Under the pieces are notes generated by a model. That model was not told where the DNA came from and did no database searches. It worked only from the letters and a program-made list of their open reading frames with translations. Made by a program: the position numbers and the translations under genes. DNA of 64,000 nucleotides, from NCBI RefSeq assembly GCF_007752135.1, contig NZ_CP036298.1, positions 3,720,001-3,784,000 of the forward strand, read 5' to 3'. Source of the DNA: Aureliella helgolandensis. GTDB taxonomy: Bacteria; Planctomycetota; Planctomycetia; Pirellulales; Pirellulaceae. The number at the start of each line of letters is the position of its first letter. Positions within the stretch are counted from its first letter, which is position 1. Below, in pieces: positions 53,632-62,521 of the stretch.

Positions 53632-55116
53632 ATGGATGTTGAGGTACCGAGTGTGGCGAGCGAAGCCACGGTGTTTGAGAATAAACCTATTAGCGAATTC
53701 TATTCGGAGGTTCAGGCCGTCTACTTGGAAGACACAAAACCATGGGTGCTCGGCTATAGCGGTGGGAAGGATTCAACTGCGACGTTGCAGGTGGTCTGGA
53801 CTGCGGTGTCCATGCTTCCGCCCGAGAAACGTCACAAGCATGTGTTCGTGATTTCGTCGGATACCTACGTTGAAACCCCCGTAATTGTCAATCACATCGA
53901 TAGCAATCTTGATGCCATCAACCGAGCTGCGAAAGAGCAAGGGCTTCCATTTAGCGCCGACAAGGTTGTTCCGAAACTGACGGATACCTTTTGGGTTTGC
54001 CTCCTCGGTAAAGGGTATCCGGCTCCTACGACGCGATTTCGCTGGTGCACGGAACGAATGAAGATTAGCCCTGCCGATGTGTTTATTCTTGATCGTGTCG
54101 CGGAAAGCGGCGAGGTCGTGATGGTCTTGGGCGCAAGAAAAGGAGAGAGTGCTTCACGCGACCAGGTACTGAAGAATCGTGAGATTAAGGGGTCACTGCT
54201 TCGCAAACATTCGTCACTTCTGAACGCATATGTTTACGCCCCCATCGAAGACTTCACGACCAACGATGTATGGCAATATATCTTGTCGGCCGATTCTCCC
54301 TGGGGCGGCGACAATTCCGAATTAGTCGGCATGTACAAGAGCGCCGCTGGAGGTGAGTGCCCGCTCGTTGTTGACAAGAGTACGCCATCGTGCGGAAACA
54401 GCCGCTTTGGTTGCTGGGTTTGTCCGGTCGTTGATAAAGACCATTCGATGGAATCGATGGTTGACAATGGCGAAGACTGGATGGAACCGCTTTTGGAAAT
54501 TCAGCGAGAACTCGCCTCGCACAAAGACCCAGAAATCAAGAAGAAGATCCGCGAAATAAAACGCCGCGATGGTAGAGTCTGGCGAGCGAAGAGTAAAGAA
54601 GATCGCAAACGCGGCTCACGCAACTGGTCTAAGGAAGAGGGCGAGTACATTCCTGGACCCTACAAAATTGCCTACCGCAAAGATCTACTTCAGAAGATCC
54701 TGATCGCCCAAAAATCGATTCGCGAGAATGGCCCGGATTCCAAGGCGTGCTTAATCCGTGAGGACGAGCTCAAGGCGATTCGTGACATATGGCGAACTGA
54801 ATCACAGGAATGGGAAGACTCAATTCCCAAGATCTACAACGATATCTTCGGAGACCGAGAAATCCTTTGGGAAAACGAAGACGTCACTTCGCTGCGCATG
54901 AATGATGGGCAGTTGTTGAAAAGTATATGTGACGGCCACGATGTTCCCATGCACCTGGTTGTGAAGCTTGTTTCGCTTGAGCGGAATATGCAAGGAATGA
55001 CCAAACGCGCTGGTATCTTCAACAAAATTGACAAGATCTTTGCTGAGGACTGGAAAGAGGAGCGAGAAATCCAAGAGATCCTCGAAATGGAGGCAGCAGA
55101 ACAAAGTGAAAATTAA
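53632..55116 (+). CDS. dndC: DndC, PAPS reductase-like sulfurtransferase
   Basis: The 494-residue protein has an ATP pyrophosphatase P-loop SGGKDS at 43-48, typical of the PAPS reductase/DndC family, which activates the DNA backbone for sulfur insertion. TRFRWCTERMKISPAD, CGNSRFGCWVCPVVDKD and a further cysteine form the iron-sulfur site. The long C-terminal extension with RKRGSRNWSKEEG is normal for DndC. An AGGAG site precedes the ATG. The dndD start (GTG 55106) overlaps its end by 11 bp, showing coupling. Confidence 0.95.
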   Translation: MDVEVPSVASEATVFENKPISEFYSEVQAVYLEDTKPWVLGYSGGKDSTATLQVVWTAVSMLPPEKRHKHVFVISSDTYVETPVIVNHIDSNLDAINRAAKEQGLPFSADKVVPKLTDTFWVCLLGKGYPAPTTRFRWCTERMKISPADVFILDRVAESGEVVMVLGARKGESASRDQVLKNREIKGSLLRKHSSLLNAYVYAPIEDFTTNDVWQYILSADSPWGGDNSELVGMYKSAAGGECPLVVDKSTPSCGNSRFGCWVCPVVDKDHSMESMVDNGEDWMEPLLEIQRELASHKDPEIKKKIREIKRRDGRVWRAKSKEDRKRGSRNWSKEEGEYIPGPYKIAYRKDLLQKILIAQKSIRENGPDSKACLIREDELKAIRDIWRTESQEWEDSIPKIYNDIFGDREILWENEDVTSLRMNDGQLLKSICDGHDVPMHLVVKLVSLERNMQGMTKRAGIFNKIDKIFAEDWKEEREIQEILEMEAAEQSEN

Positions 55117-57163
55117 GAAACTCGTTCTCGATAACTTTGGGCTGTTCCGCGGTCACAATGAAATCGACCTCGATACGCGGGTCGTTCGTGGCAAGGTTAA
55201 GCCGATAGTTCTCATCGGTGGCAAAAACGGCTCGGGAAAAACGTCGATCCTAGAATCGATTCGCCTGTGCCTTTACGGATCTCAAGGAATCGCGGATCGC
55301 ATCTCAGTCAAAGGATATGAACAATACCTGCGTGGCCGCGTCCATCGCGACGACAGCCTGCTAATTAACCCAACTTCAGCGGCAGTCACACTTATATTTG
55401 AGCATGCTCACATTGGCGCCAAACATGAGTTCACGGTGACGCGCAGCTGGGATGTTAAAGAAAACAGCGTGAGTTCTTCTCTTGAAGTTTTTCGAGATGG
55501 CACCCCGCTTGACGAGATCGACCGTGAGAACGCAGAAGAGTTTCTGCGAGACCTCGTACCGCCAGGCGTTGCACAACTCTACTTCTTTGACGGCGAAAAG
55601 ATTCAGGAACTCGCCGAAGCCGAGGACGTCGATGCCGCACTTTCAGACGCAATCAAGAACTTGCTCGGATTAGAGTTAGTGGATCGCTTGCAGGCTGATC
55701 TTCGCATCTATAAGAACCGTATCGATAACGAAGATGCCAATGCGGATGTAGTCAAGACAATTGAAGCAATGGACAATGAGCTTCTGGAGCGACGTAGCGA
55801 GCTTGTTGAATTGCGAAAGTCACATGACGCAGCCGTGTCCCAATCCGATTCGATTCGCAAAGACATCGCAAGGCAGGAAGCCAGAATTGCGAAAGAGGGC
55901 GGAGCTTACGCAAACAAACGCGAAGAGCTTGAAGTTCAGAAGCGGAGCCATACTGCACGAATCGAGGAACTCGAGAACGAAATTCGAAGACATGCGGAGA
56001 ACCTGTTGCCGTTCACCATCGTTCCACAGCTGTGCAACGAAGTAGAGTTCCAACTTTCCGCCGAACGCAAAATACAAGAATGGAACGCGGTTGAGAAAGT
56101 TGTCGAAGACCGAGGGAGCAAGTTCCAGATTACTGTTAAGAAGCTCCTCCGACAGCATGAGAAAGACATCGGCGCAGAAATACTCAGTGGGATCGAATCA
56201 GAGATATTGGTTGCACTCATGCACTTTGTAGAGAAACCCAAGGAGCTCAGCACTGCGTCAGCTATTCACAACCTCTCAAGCGACCAGCAAGCGCGGCTGC
56301 TAACTGGAATTGAACGTGCTCGAACCGAAGTGCCTGGACAGATTGAGAAACTGCGAAAGTCACTCGAAAAGGAAACTCGCTCGCTACTGAAAGCTGAACA
56401 GGCACTCAAAAAAGTACCGAGCGAAGATCAACTGAAACCGATGGTCGAAGCGATCAACGAACTGAACCAGCAACTTGGCGCCTCCCAGACTATCGTGAGA
56501 CAAAAAGAGTCGGCACTTGGTAGCGCCGATTTCGCAATCAAGGAGCTCGAGCGCAAGCTTGAGAAGGCCGAGAAACTCAAACGCGAGTCGGGCAAGTTGC
56601 ACCAAAAACAAGAATTTGCAGAGCGCGTGCAAGCAGTGCTTGAAGAGTATCACAAGAAACTACTCCAAGCGAAATCGACAGAGCTTGGCGAGGCATTGAT
56701 AAAACGCTTCTCACAGCTTTGGCGAAAAGGCGACCGGGCCAAGCGAATCGAGATAAATCCTACGACATACGAAGTCGTTTTGTACGATCGACATGACCGT
56801 GCAGTTCCTAAGAAAGAACTTTCCGCGGGTGAAAAGCAAATCTACGCGATTGCCATTTTATGGGCACTCGCTGACGTCTCCGGCCGACCGTTACCTATGG
56901 TAATCGATACGCCACTCGGTCGCCTAGACGGAGATCACCGAAATCACCTTGTAGAACGCTACTTCCCACATGCAAGCCACCAAGTCATCATCCTCAGTAC
57001 GGATACCGAGATCGACGAAGAATATTTCAACGATCTTTCCCCCTCAGTTAGTCACGCGATCCACCTGCATTATGCCAAGGATGATGCGAGGACGATTGTC
57101 GAAGACGGCTATTTTTGGAAACGCCGATCAACCAAGAAGGAGTTAGCCGGTGCAACTCAATAA
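55106..57163 (+). CDS. dndD: DndD, SMC-like ATPase of the phosphorothioation complex
   Basis: The 685-residue protein has Walker A GGKNGSGKTS near residues 38-47, a long coiled-coil centre (SELVELRKSHDAAVSQ, ARIEELENEIRRHAEN and others), the ABC signature ELSAGEKQIYAIAILW near 571 and Walker B MVIDTPLGRLDGDH near 598. DndD nicks or reshapes DNA for sulfur insertion together with DndC and DndE. No central CxxC hook is seen. The GTG at 55106 gives KIKKLVLDNFGLFRGHNEI at the start, as in homologues; the longer frame overlaps dndC in a non-homologous way. Confidence 0.95.
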   Translation: MKIKKLVLDNFGLFRGHNEIDLDTRVVRGKVKPIVLIGGKNGSGKTSILESIRLCLYGSQGIADRISVKGYEQYLRGRVHRDDSLLINPTSAAVTLIFEHAHIGAKHEFTVTRSWDVKENSVSSSLEVFRDGTPLDEIDRENAEEFLRDLVPPGVAQLYFFDGEKIQELAEAEDVDAALSDAIKNLLGLELVDRLQADLRIYKNRIDNEDANADVVKTIEAMDNELLERRSELVELRKSHDAAVSQSDSIRKDIARQEARIAKEGGAYANKREELEVQKRSHTARIEELENEIRRHAENLLPFTIVPQLCNEVEFQLSAERKIQEWNAVEKVVEDRGSKFQITVKKLLRQHEKDIGAEILSGIESEILVALMHFVEKPKELSTASAIHNLSSDQQARLLTGIERARTEVPGQIEKLRKSLEKETRSLLKAEQALKKVPSEDQLKPMVEAINELNQQLGASQTIVRQKESALGSADFAIKELERKLEKAEKLKRESGKLHQKQEFAERVQAVLEEYHKKLLQAKSTELGEALIKRFSQLWRKGDRAKRIEINPTTYEVVLYDRHDRAVPKKELSAGEKQIYAIAILWALADVSGRPLPMVIDTPLGRLDGDHRNHLVERYFPHASHQVIILSTDTEIDEEYFNDLSPSVSHAIHLHYAKDDARTIVEDGYFWKRRSTKKELAGATQ

Positions 57164-57509
57164 GATAAAACTCACAACCGATTCCTCGGAACGCTTGAAG
57201 CAGTTAAAAGCGAAGACTGGGCTCACACCAAACATTCTGTGCCGCATCGGCTTTTGCCTGTCACTAAAAGACAACATCGTTCCAGATCCGGAGAAGTACC
57301 CCGAGGAGGACCGCGAATTCAACCGTTACACGCTGCTCGGTGAGTGGGATTCGCTCTATGTTGCCCTGCTTCGCCAGCGACTGGCCGCTGACGGCGTCAC
57401 CGACCATCCGGAGGAGGCATATTTTCGAGCTCATCTGAACCGCGGAGTTTACACCCTCAGCCGGCTCGTGAGGTCCGTCGCAGACTTGGCAAATCTCACA
57501 ATCTATTGA
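57150..57509 (+). CDS. dndE: DndE, phosphorothioation complex subunit
   Basis: The 119-residue protein starts at a GTG (57150) after an AAGGAG site and overlaps the dndD end by 14 bp. Its pattern, LTTDSSERLKQLKAKTGLTPNILCRIGFCLSLKD, then EFNRYTLLGEWDSLYVALLRQRL and HLNRGVYTLSRLVRSVADLA, matches DndE, which binds DNA, including nicked DNA, and completes the DndCDE complex. The length is as expected. The accessory module starts 126 bp downstream on the same strand. Confidence 0.95.
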   Translation: MQLNKIKLTTDSSERLKQLKAKTGLTPNILCRIGFCLSLKDNIVPDPEKYPEEDREFNRYTLLGEWDSLYVALLRQRLAADGVTDHPEEAYFRAHLNRGVYTLSRLVRSVADLANLTIY

Positions 57510-57523
57510 TTCTGTTGTTGAAC

Positions 57524-57543
57524 TCTATCGAAACTACGATAGA
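57524..57543 (+). promoter_or_regulatory. Perfect inverted repeat and downstream -10-like motif after dndE
   Basis: TCTATCG and CGATAGA pair across six bases at 57524-57543, and TATAAT lies at 57582-57587 with no obvious -35. The inverted repeat could be an operator or weak terminator between the dnd operon and the accessory module, and the TATAAT could be an independent promoter for that module. Confidence 0.35.
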
Positions 57544-57635
57544 TACAAACGCCCCAGTCTAGCGGGTAAACAAGCCCTGACTATAATGGTAATTCTCAGA
57601 TTTGACATGCTATTTCTAGCGAGTTAGGGTGAACG

Positions 57636-60107
57636 TTGTCTGAAGTAAGCGAAACGCAGCGATTAGATTGTGTATGCGGGAAGAAGCTCCGCATTCCTGC
57701 GAACGTATCTTCAACAGCCAAGGCGGGGAAATGCCCGAAGTGTCAAGCTCCGTTCGAATATCGCGACGGAACTTGGTTTTGTGTTGCGTCGGATGTTGAC
57801 ATCTCAGCCATTTCGCTGGTGTCGCCGAAACCTAACATTCTGCCCACTAATAAGTTGGTCAAACTATCTGAATATACGGTTGCAAAAAATGCTTCCCTCA
57901 CTGACGGTCAGGCCTCTGAACCTGTAATCGCAGATCAGTATCAGCCACCGATCGGATCGCCAGATCGCAGCCATTTGCCGATTGTCGTATCTGCCAGTCC
58001 TCTCTCTAGGGTTTTTGCCGAACTGGTGACTACGCAGTTCACCGATGGCGACTCCGGAACTCCATTCTACATTGCTAGAACGGAAGGAGATGCTAACTCC
58101 AATTTGTGCGGCGAGTCAGAGAATGTCGGAATCCATGAGGCGATTCGTGATTCGCTTGCACTTGCTTTGGGATTAACATCGCGTTACCCGAAGACGGTTG
58201 TTTCTGCCATTACACTTGCTTGTCATCCCTGGCCAGATTCAGCTATTTCGCGGAGTGAAATCGCAACAATTGCTGCTGAGATGTGCCCGGGGCTGAACAT
58301 CGCCCATCCGAGTATGTGCGAGATAGCTATTGACCGCCTACTACGACTCGCAGATGCAATGCGGTTTCAAGACGCAAAAGAGCTTGAGCTACTGTTTGCA
58401 AATGCAGCGGCGACGATTGAATCTTACGCAGCAGAGGTCCCAGGAATGCGGCTGGGAAGAGAGTTTGAATGCAGCAACATCGCATTGGTGCAATCGCCAA
58501 TTGGGATTGGCGTTCAGACGCTTGGAGTAGAGAAAAAGAAATTCTCCAACTCACCAGCAACAAAGCCAAACTTTTGGCGGACCACAATTCTTGCATTTCT
58601 TTCTTCTTCTGCTTTACGTGGTTCCCGTGACACAGGGGGCGCGATTGGCGGCGAGAAGACAGGCGTTTCTATTGAACAGCTAGCTCGACATCTTGGTGTT
58701 GAACTACCAGAATGCGAGTTTGATGCATATATCAATAGGCTTGATGATCGCGTACTTGATATTTTTCGTTGCAGGACTTTTCGGATTGGTATTCCAGACA
58801 CCCTCGAAGAAATTGCATCGCGTTGGAATATTACAAGAGAGCGTGTGAGACAAATCGAAGTAAAGGCGAGCGAGCGACTGAAGCGGCAGTTTGGAGAAAC
58901 TTTAAAGGGAATAGGAAAGCAGGCTTTCGTTTCCCTAACTCACTATGTTGTTCGAAAAAATCTATTCCACGAAATCACATTAGCAATAGTAAAACAGAGC
59001 AGCCACAGAGAAATTTTGACTGGATTCTTAGCTGAAGTGTTCGGTCCCTGGCAAACGGCTGGAGCGTGGCTTTATCACAAGTCACTCGAAGAATCAGTCT
59101 GCACATTGCGTAATCTATCAATTGAACGAGCAGACTCCTACGGGGTCCTCGATCGAGATACACTCGAATCTCACTGTGAAGAATTATTCCTTTCCCACAC
59201 TGACCGCGATGATTTTCTAAGGGAAGAGCTTGGGCTCGGTAACTACTTTGGGATATGGACTAATAAAAACACTTTGCGATGCCAAGTTGCTGCCGCCTTG
59301 AGACATGTTGGTCGCTCTTCAACTAAGGAAGAGATTGCGGATTTAATTGGGCATCCTGCCGAGTGTGTTGGAAGCATTCTTGCGAATTTGGATGGTGTCG
59401 TTAGAGCGGATCGCTATCGTTGGGGATTTCATGGGTGGATTGATGATGTTTACGACGGAATCGTTGGAGAGATCGAACAACGGATTGACGCCTACAGCGG
59501 CTCAGTACCTATTCACATTTTGCTCAGCGAGATCCCATCGCAGTTTAATGTGGCGGAAGGATCCGTACGGGCCTACCTCGCATCCACAGCATTCAAAGTC
59601 GAGAATGGCATTGTTCGTCGAGCAGGCATTGAAGAATATACGCCTCGAAATCCCGAGAATTGCAGAGATGCTGTCCGCATAGGCGACCGGTGGGCTTATC
59701 GGTCGCTCGTTCATCAGCGTCACTTCAATGGCTATTCACTCGGTGTCAATTTTGATGTTGCGTACGCGAATGGTTTGAGACCTGGAGACAATTTAGTTGT
59801 TTCGATTGATGGTTGCGAGTCTCACGCAAGTCTAATTTGGCGCCCTCACAATTTGAATCGTTTGGTCGACGTTGGACGAATTAGTGAATTCCTCCTGACG
59901 CAAGGCTACAAGGCTGGCGACACCGTATTTCTAATCCCGAGTAGAGAAGGGATTGCGATAGTAGACGAGCAGAAACTGTTTAAGGACTATGGTGAGTTGA
60001 AATCGCTTCCATCAACTTCCATTGATGACGAAGACTGTACTCGCAACCGCGAGGATTTGAAACTCGAAGTAAACGATCCATTGCTTGATCTACTCGGAGA
60101 ATTCTAG
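57636..60107 (+). CDS. 823-aa zinc-ribbon and sigma-70 region 4-like HTH protein of the dnd accessory module
   Basis: Not assigned to a named family. The start is a TTG with an AGGGT-type site, the only start near the frame opening. Residues 12-36 form a zinc ribbon (C12xC14, C33xxC36). The middle holds no known enzyme motif. Residues about 386-418 read DTLEEIASRWNITRERVRQIEVKASERLKR, a near-textbook sigma-70 region 4.2 helix-turn-helix. Two further winged-helix-like segments follow (SSTKEEIADLIGHPAECVGSIL near 570; GSVPIHILLSEIPSQFNVAEGSVRAYL near 625), then a beta-rich end (GDNLVVSIDG, GDTVFLIPSREGIAIVD). It may bind DNA or RNA polymerase; sensing phosphorothioated DNA is possible. It abuts the helicase gene with zero gap. 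Base composition looks more AT-rich than the upstream chromosome. Confidence 0.85.
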   Translation: MSEVSETQRLDCVCGKKLRIPANVSSTAKAGKCPKCQAPFEYRDGTWFCVASDVDISAISLVSPKPNILPTNKLVKLSEYTVAKNASLTDGQASEPVIADQYQPPIGSPDRSHLPIVVSASPLSRVFAELVTTQFTDGDSGTPFYIARTEGDANSNLCGESENVGIHEAIRDSLALALGLTSRYPKTVVSAITLACHPWPDSAISRSEIATIAAEMCPGLNIAHPSMCEIAIDRLLRLADAMRFQDAKELELLFANAAATIESYAAEVPGMRLGREFECSNIALVQSPIGIGVQTLGVEKKKFSNSPATKPNFWRTTILAFLSSSALRGSRDTGGAIGGEKTGVSIEQLARHLGVELPECEFDAYINRLDDRVLDIFRCRTFRIGIPDTLEEIASRWNITRERVRQIEVKASERLKRQFGETLKGIGKQAFVSLTHYVVRKNLFHEITLAIVKQSSHREILTGFLAEVFGPWQTAGAWLYHKSLEESVCTLRNLSIERADSYGVLDRDTLESHCEELFLSHTDRDDFLREELGLGNYFGIWTNKNTLRCQVAAALRHVGRSSTKEEIADLIGHPAECVGSILANLDGVVRADRYRWGFHGWIDDVYDGIVGEIEQRIDAYSGSVPIHILLSEIPSQFNVAEGSVRAYLASTAFKVENGIVRRAGIEEYTPRNPENCRDAVRIGDRWAYRSLVHQRHFNGYSLGVNFDVAYANGLRPGDNLVVSIDGCESHASLIWRPHNLNRLVDVGRISEFLLTQGYKAGDTVFLIPSREGIAIVDEQKLFKDYGELKSLPSTSIDDEDCTRNREDLKLEVNDPLLDLLGEF

Positions 60108-62342
60108 GTGCCTGAGCTCCTAACATCGTGGGATCCGAAATGGAAGCGTCGCTATAACTCGCCGCCGGACAATCTAATTGACGGTTTCTACTCACCCGCA
60201 TTAATTCGCAGTCACCAATACGACCGTGCAGTTGGATTTTTCTCATCGTCGCTGCTCGCCGCAATCTCACCCGCGTTGGATACATTTGTCTCGAACGGCG
60301 GTACCATGCGTTTGATTACATCGCCGGCAAACCTGAGCGATGAAGATTTGGAGGCAATGGGTAAGGGGGAATTATTCAAGGCGAAGCTACAAGACGATTT
60401 GCAGTCAGAGATTTACCGCTCAATTCCCAGCGCGGTTCAGCTGGACCGTCTCAAATTATTGACATGGATGGTCGCTTCAGGACGCCTCGAAATTAGGATC
60501 GCACTTCGTGAGCATGCGGACCACTACTCGCTGTTTCATGAAAAGATTGGAGTATTCACCGACTTAGCTGGTAATTGGATGTCATTCTCGGGCAGCCCTA
60601 ATGAAACCGTTGGTGGTGCATGCAAACATTCAGAATCGTTTCCGTTACACCGCAGTTGGGCAAGCGAAGATCAAAAGGCCTACGCGGAGGAGGAACGTGA
60701 TCGCATCAATGATGTTTGGAATGAACAAATAGATGGTGTCAAGACTTGGACCGTAAATGAATGGATTGAAGATCCGATGCAGCTTAGTTTCGGTGTACGC
60801 GAGCCGAAGGTACAATACAGCGTTAAAAAACAATTTCGTCGGACGTTCCTTCCGCCGATTGAGGAGGCCGACGTTCTTGTGAATTTACCCTTTGAAAGAA
60901 TATCCCTAGTTCCGCGGCTTCCTGAGAAGTTAGAGCTTCACGATTACCAGCGGAACGCAGTAAATAAATGGCTTGTAGCCGGTGGCCGAGGCATATTTGC
61001 AATGGCAACGGGAACTGGCAAGACGATTACGGCTTTAGCGGGAGCAACACAGGCTTCATTACATGCGGCAACAAACCATCGCCCACTACTGATTTTGGTG
61101 ATAGTTCCGTTGATCGATTTGGTACACCAGTGGAGGAAGAACGCGGAATGGTTCGGCTTTCGTCCCGTTGTCTGTCACGGTAATCTCAACAAAGCCGAAC
61201 AGGATGCTTTGAAAGCGGCTTTCTCTGCTGTTCGTTCTGCCCATGCACAGCGTTCAGAGATGGTCATCACGACGGCTGGCAGTCTAACTCCTCTGGGTAG
61301 GTCGAATCCATCCGATCATTTTCTTCAGCGCCAACTTGCCCGTCACAATGGATCGTTGCTGGTGATTGGCGACGAAATGCATTCTCTTGGTACTCAGGAT
61401 AGAATAGATGCGTTACCGAAGGCTCCAAGCTTCACGCTCGGGTTGTCCGCAACTCCCAAACGCTATGGTGATGAAGAGGGGACTGCAGCCTTGCTTCGAT
61501 ACTTCGGTGACCCCGTTGTTACCATTGACATTAAGGATGCGATTTATACGTACAAAACCCTCGTCGAGTATGACTACTACCCTATAAGAATCGACCTAAC
61601 ATTCGACGAAGCAGGCGAATATCGAAAGCTATCGGCAAGAATCGCTGCTGCGTATGCTGGTAATGATCTGCAAACTGCGGAGAAGCTCATCCGATTTCGA
61701 AACCGATTAAAACAACATGCAATTAATAAGCTGAGCCGGCTTCGGGAGCTAATGCGGTCAGGCTTGAAGGATCAAACGCACCAAATCATCTACGTTGCCG
61801 AAGGACGTCATCCTGAGAGCGATCTAGGCCAGCTCGACCAAGTCGAACAATTGCTGCGAAATGAGTTCGACATGAAGGTAGCACGCTATTACGGCGAAAC
61901 AAGCTCGGATCAGCGCGAGGCGCTTCAACAGAGTCTTGCACGCGGCGACATTCAGGCACTATTGGCCATGAAGTGCTTGGACGAAGGTGTGGATATTCCA
62001 TCAGTGCGCGTCGGAATTATCACAGCTTCAACTCAAAACCCTCGACAATTTGTTCAGCGACGCGGTCGCCTGCTCCGACGCGACCCGAATAGTCCGAAGT
62101 CTCATGCTGTGATCTACGATTTCATCGTTTTGCCGCCACTTACTAACGGGGTGAATCTTGAATCTGAGAAAACGTTAATTGGAGCAGAGTTATCACGTTC
62201 TGCGGAGTTGGCCGACGCCGCGCGGAACCGCGAGGTGCTGTTCGACATTCGCGAGTGGGCCTATCATTATCAACTTGATCCAGAGAAATACACTTGGATG
62301 GAACTTTCAGGCCAAGAACCAATGCAGGAGTGGATACCATGA
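60108..62342 (+). CDS. PLD-nuclease and SF2 helicase fusion of the dnd accessory module
   Basis: The GTG at 60108 follows the preceding stop directly, with GGAG eight bases upstream. The 744-residue protein starts with a phospholipase D-like domain (FYSPALIRSHQYDRAVGFFSSS; LFHEKIGVF near 142, then SFSGSPNET), an HxK and GSxN active-site pattern found in nucleases. A superfamily 2 helicase follows: Walker A ATGTGKT near 300, VIGDEMHSLG as the DExH box near 420, GLSATPKR, and QRRGRLLRR as motif VI. It could unwind and cut DNA. It overlaps the 60-aa gene by 4 bp (ATGA). Confidence 0.9.
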   Translation: MPELLTSWDPKWKRRYNSPPDNLIDGFYSPALIRSHQYDRAVGFFSSSLLAAISPALDTFVSNGGTMRLITSPANLSDEDLEAMGKGELFKAKLQDDLQSEIYRSIPSAVQLDRLKLLTWMVASGRLEIRIALREHADHYSLFHEKIGVFTDLAGNWMSFSGSPNETVGGACKHSESFPLHRSWASEDQKAYAEEERDRINDVWNEQIDGVKTWTVNEWIEDPMQLSFGVREPKVQYSVKKQFRRTFLPPIEEADVLVNLPFERISLVPRLPEKLELHDYQRNAVNKWLVAGGRGIFAMATGTGKTITALAGATQASLHAATNHRPLLILVIVPLIDLVHQWRKNAEWFGFRPVVCHGNLNKAEQDALKAAFSAVRSAHAQRSEMVITTAGSLTPLGRSNPSDHFLQRQLARHNGSLLVIGDEMHSLGTQDRIDALPKAPSFTLGLSATPKRYGDEEGTAALLRYFGDPVVTIDIKDAIYTYKTLVEYDYYPIRIDLTFDEAGEYRKLSARIAAAYAGNDLQTAEKLIRFRNRLKQHAINKLSRLRELMRSGLKDQTHQIIYVAEGRHPESDLGQLDQVEQLLRNEFDMKVARYYGETSSDQREALQQSLARGDIQALLAMKCLDEGVDIPSVRVGIITASTQNPRQFVQRRGRLLRRDPNSPKSHAVIYDFIVLPPLTNGVNLESEKTLIGAELSRSAELADAARNREVLFDIREWAYHYQLDPEKYTWMELSGQEPMQEWIP

Positions 62343-62521
62343 GCGCTTTCCAAGAACGAATGAAGAAGCTCGCGAGCGAGCTATCACCAGAAGCGAAGGA
62401 TATTGTGAAAAAGGTCGTTACGGCCGAACATCATAAGCGTTTCAGTGACCGCAGCAATCTTCCAGATGAATTTGCAACTGCAGCGTTGCAAGCAGCCAAA
62501 CGCAAAGAAGCGACATCATGA
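62339..62521 (+). CDS. 60-aa helical protein of the dnd accessory module
   Basis: A very small charged protein whose start overlaps the helicase stop (ATGA) and whose own stop overlaps the next start (ATGA). It reads AFQERMKKLASELSPEAKDIV, KKVVTAEHHKRFSDRSNLPDEF and ATAALQAAKRKEA, mostly helix-forming. No family is recognised. The strict coupling to both neighbours suggests a stoichiometric subunit or adaptor of the helicase or ATPase. Because of its size it could easily be missed by gene callers. Confidence 0.8.
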   Translation: MSAFQERMKKLASELSPEAKDIVKKVVTAEHHKRFSDRSNLPDEFATAALQAAKRKEATS

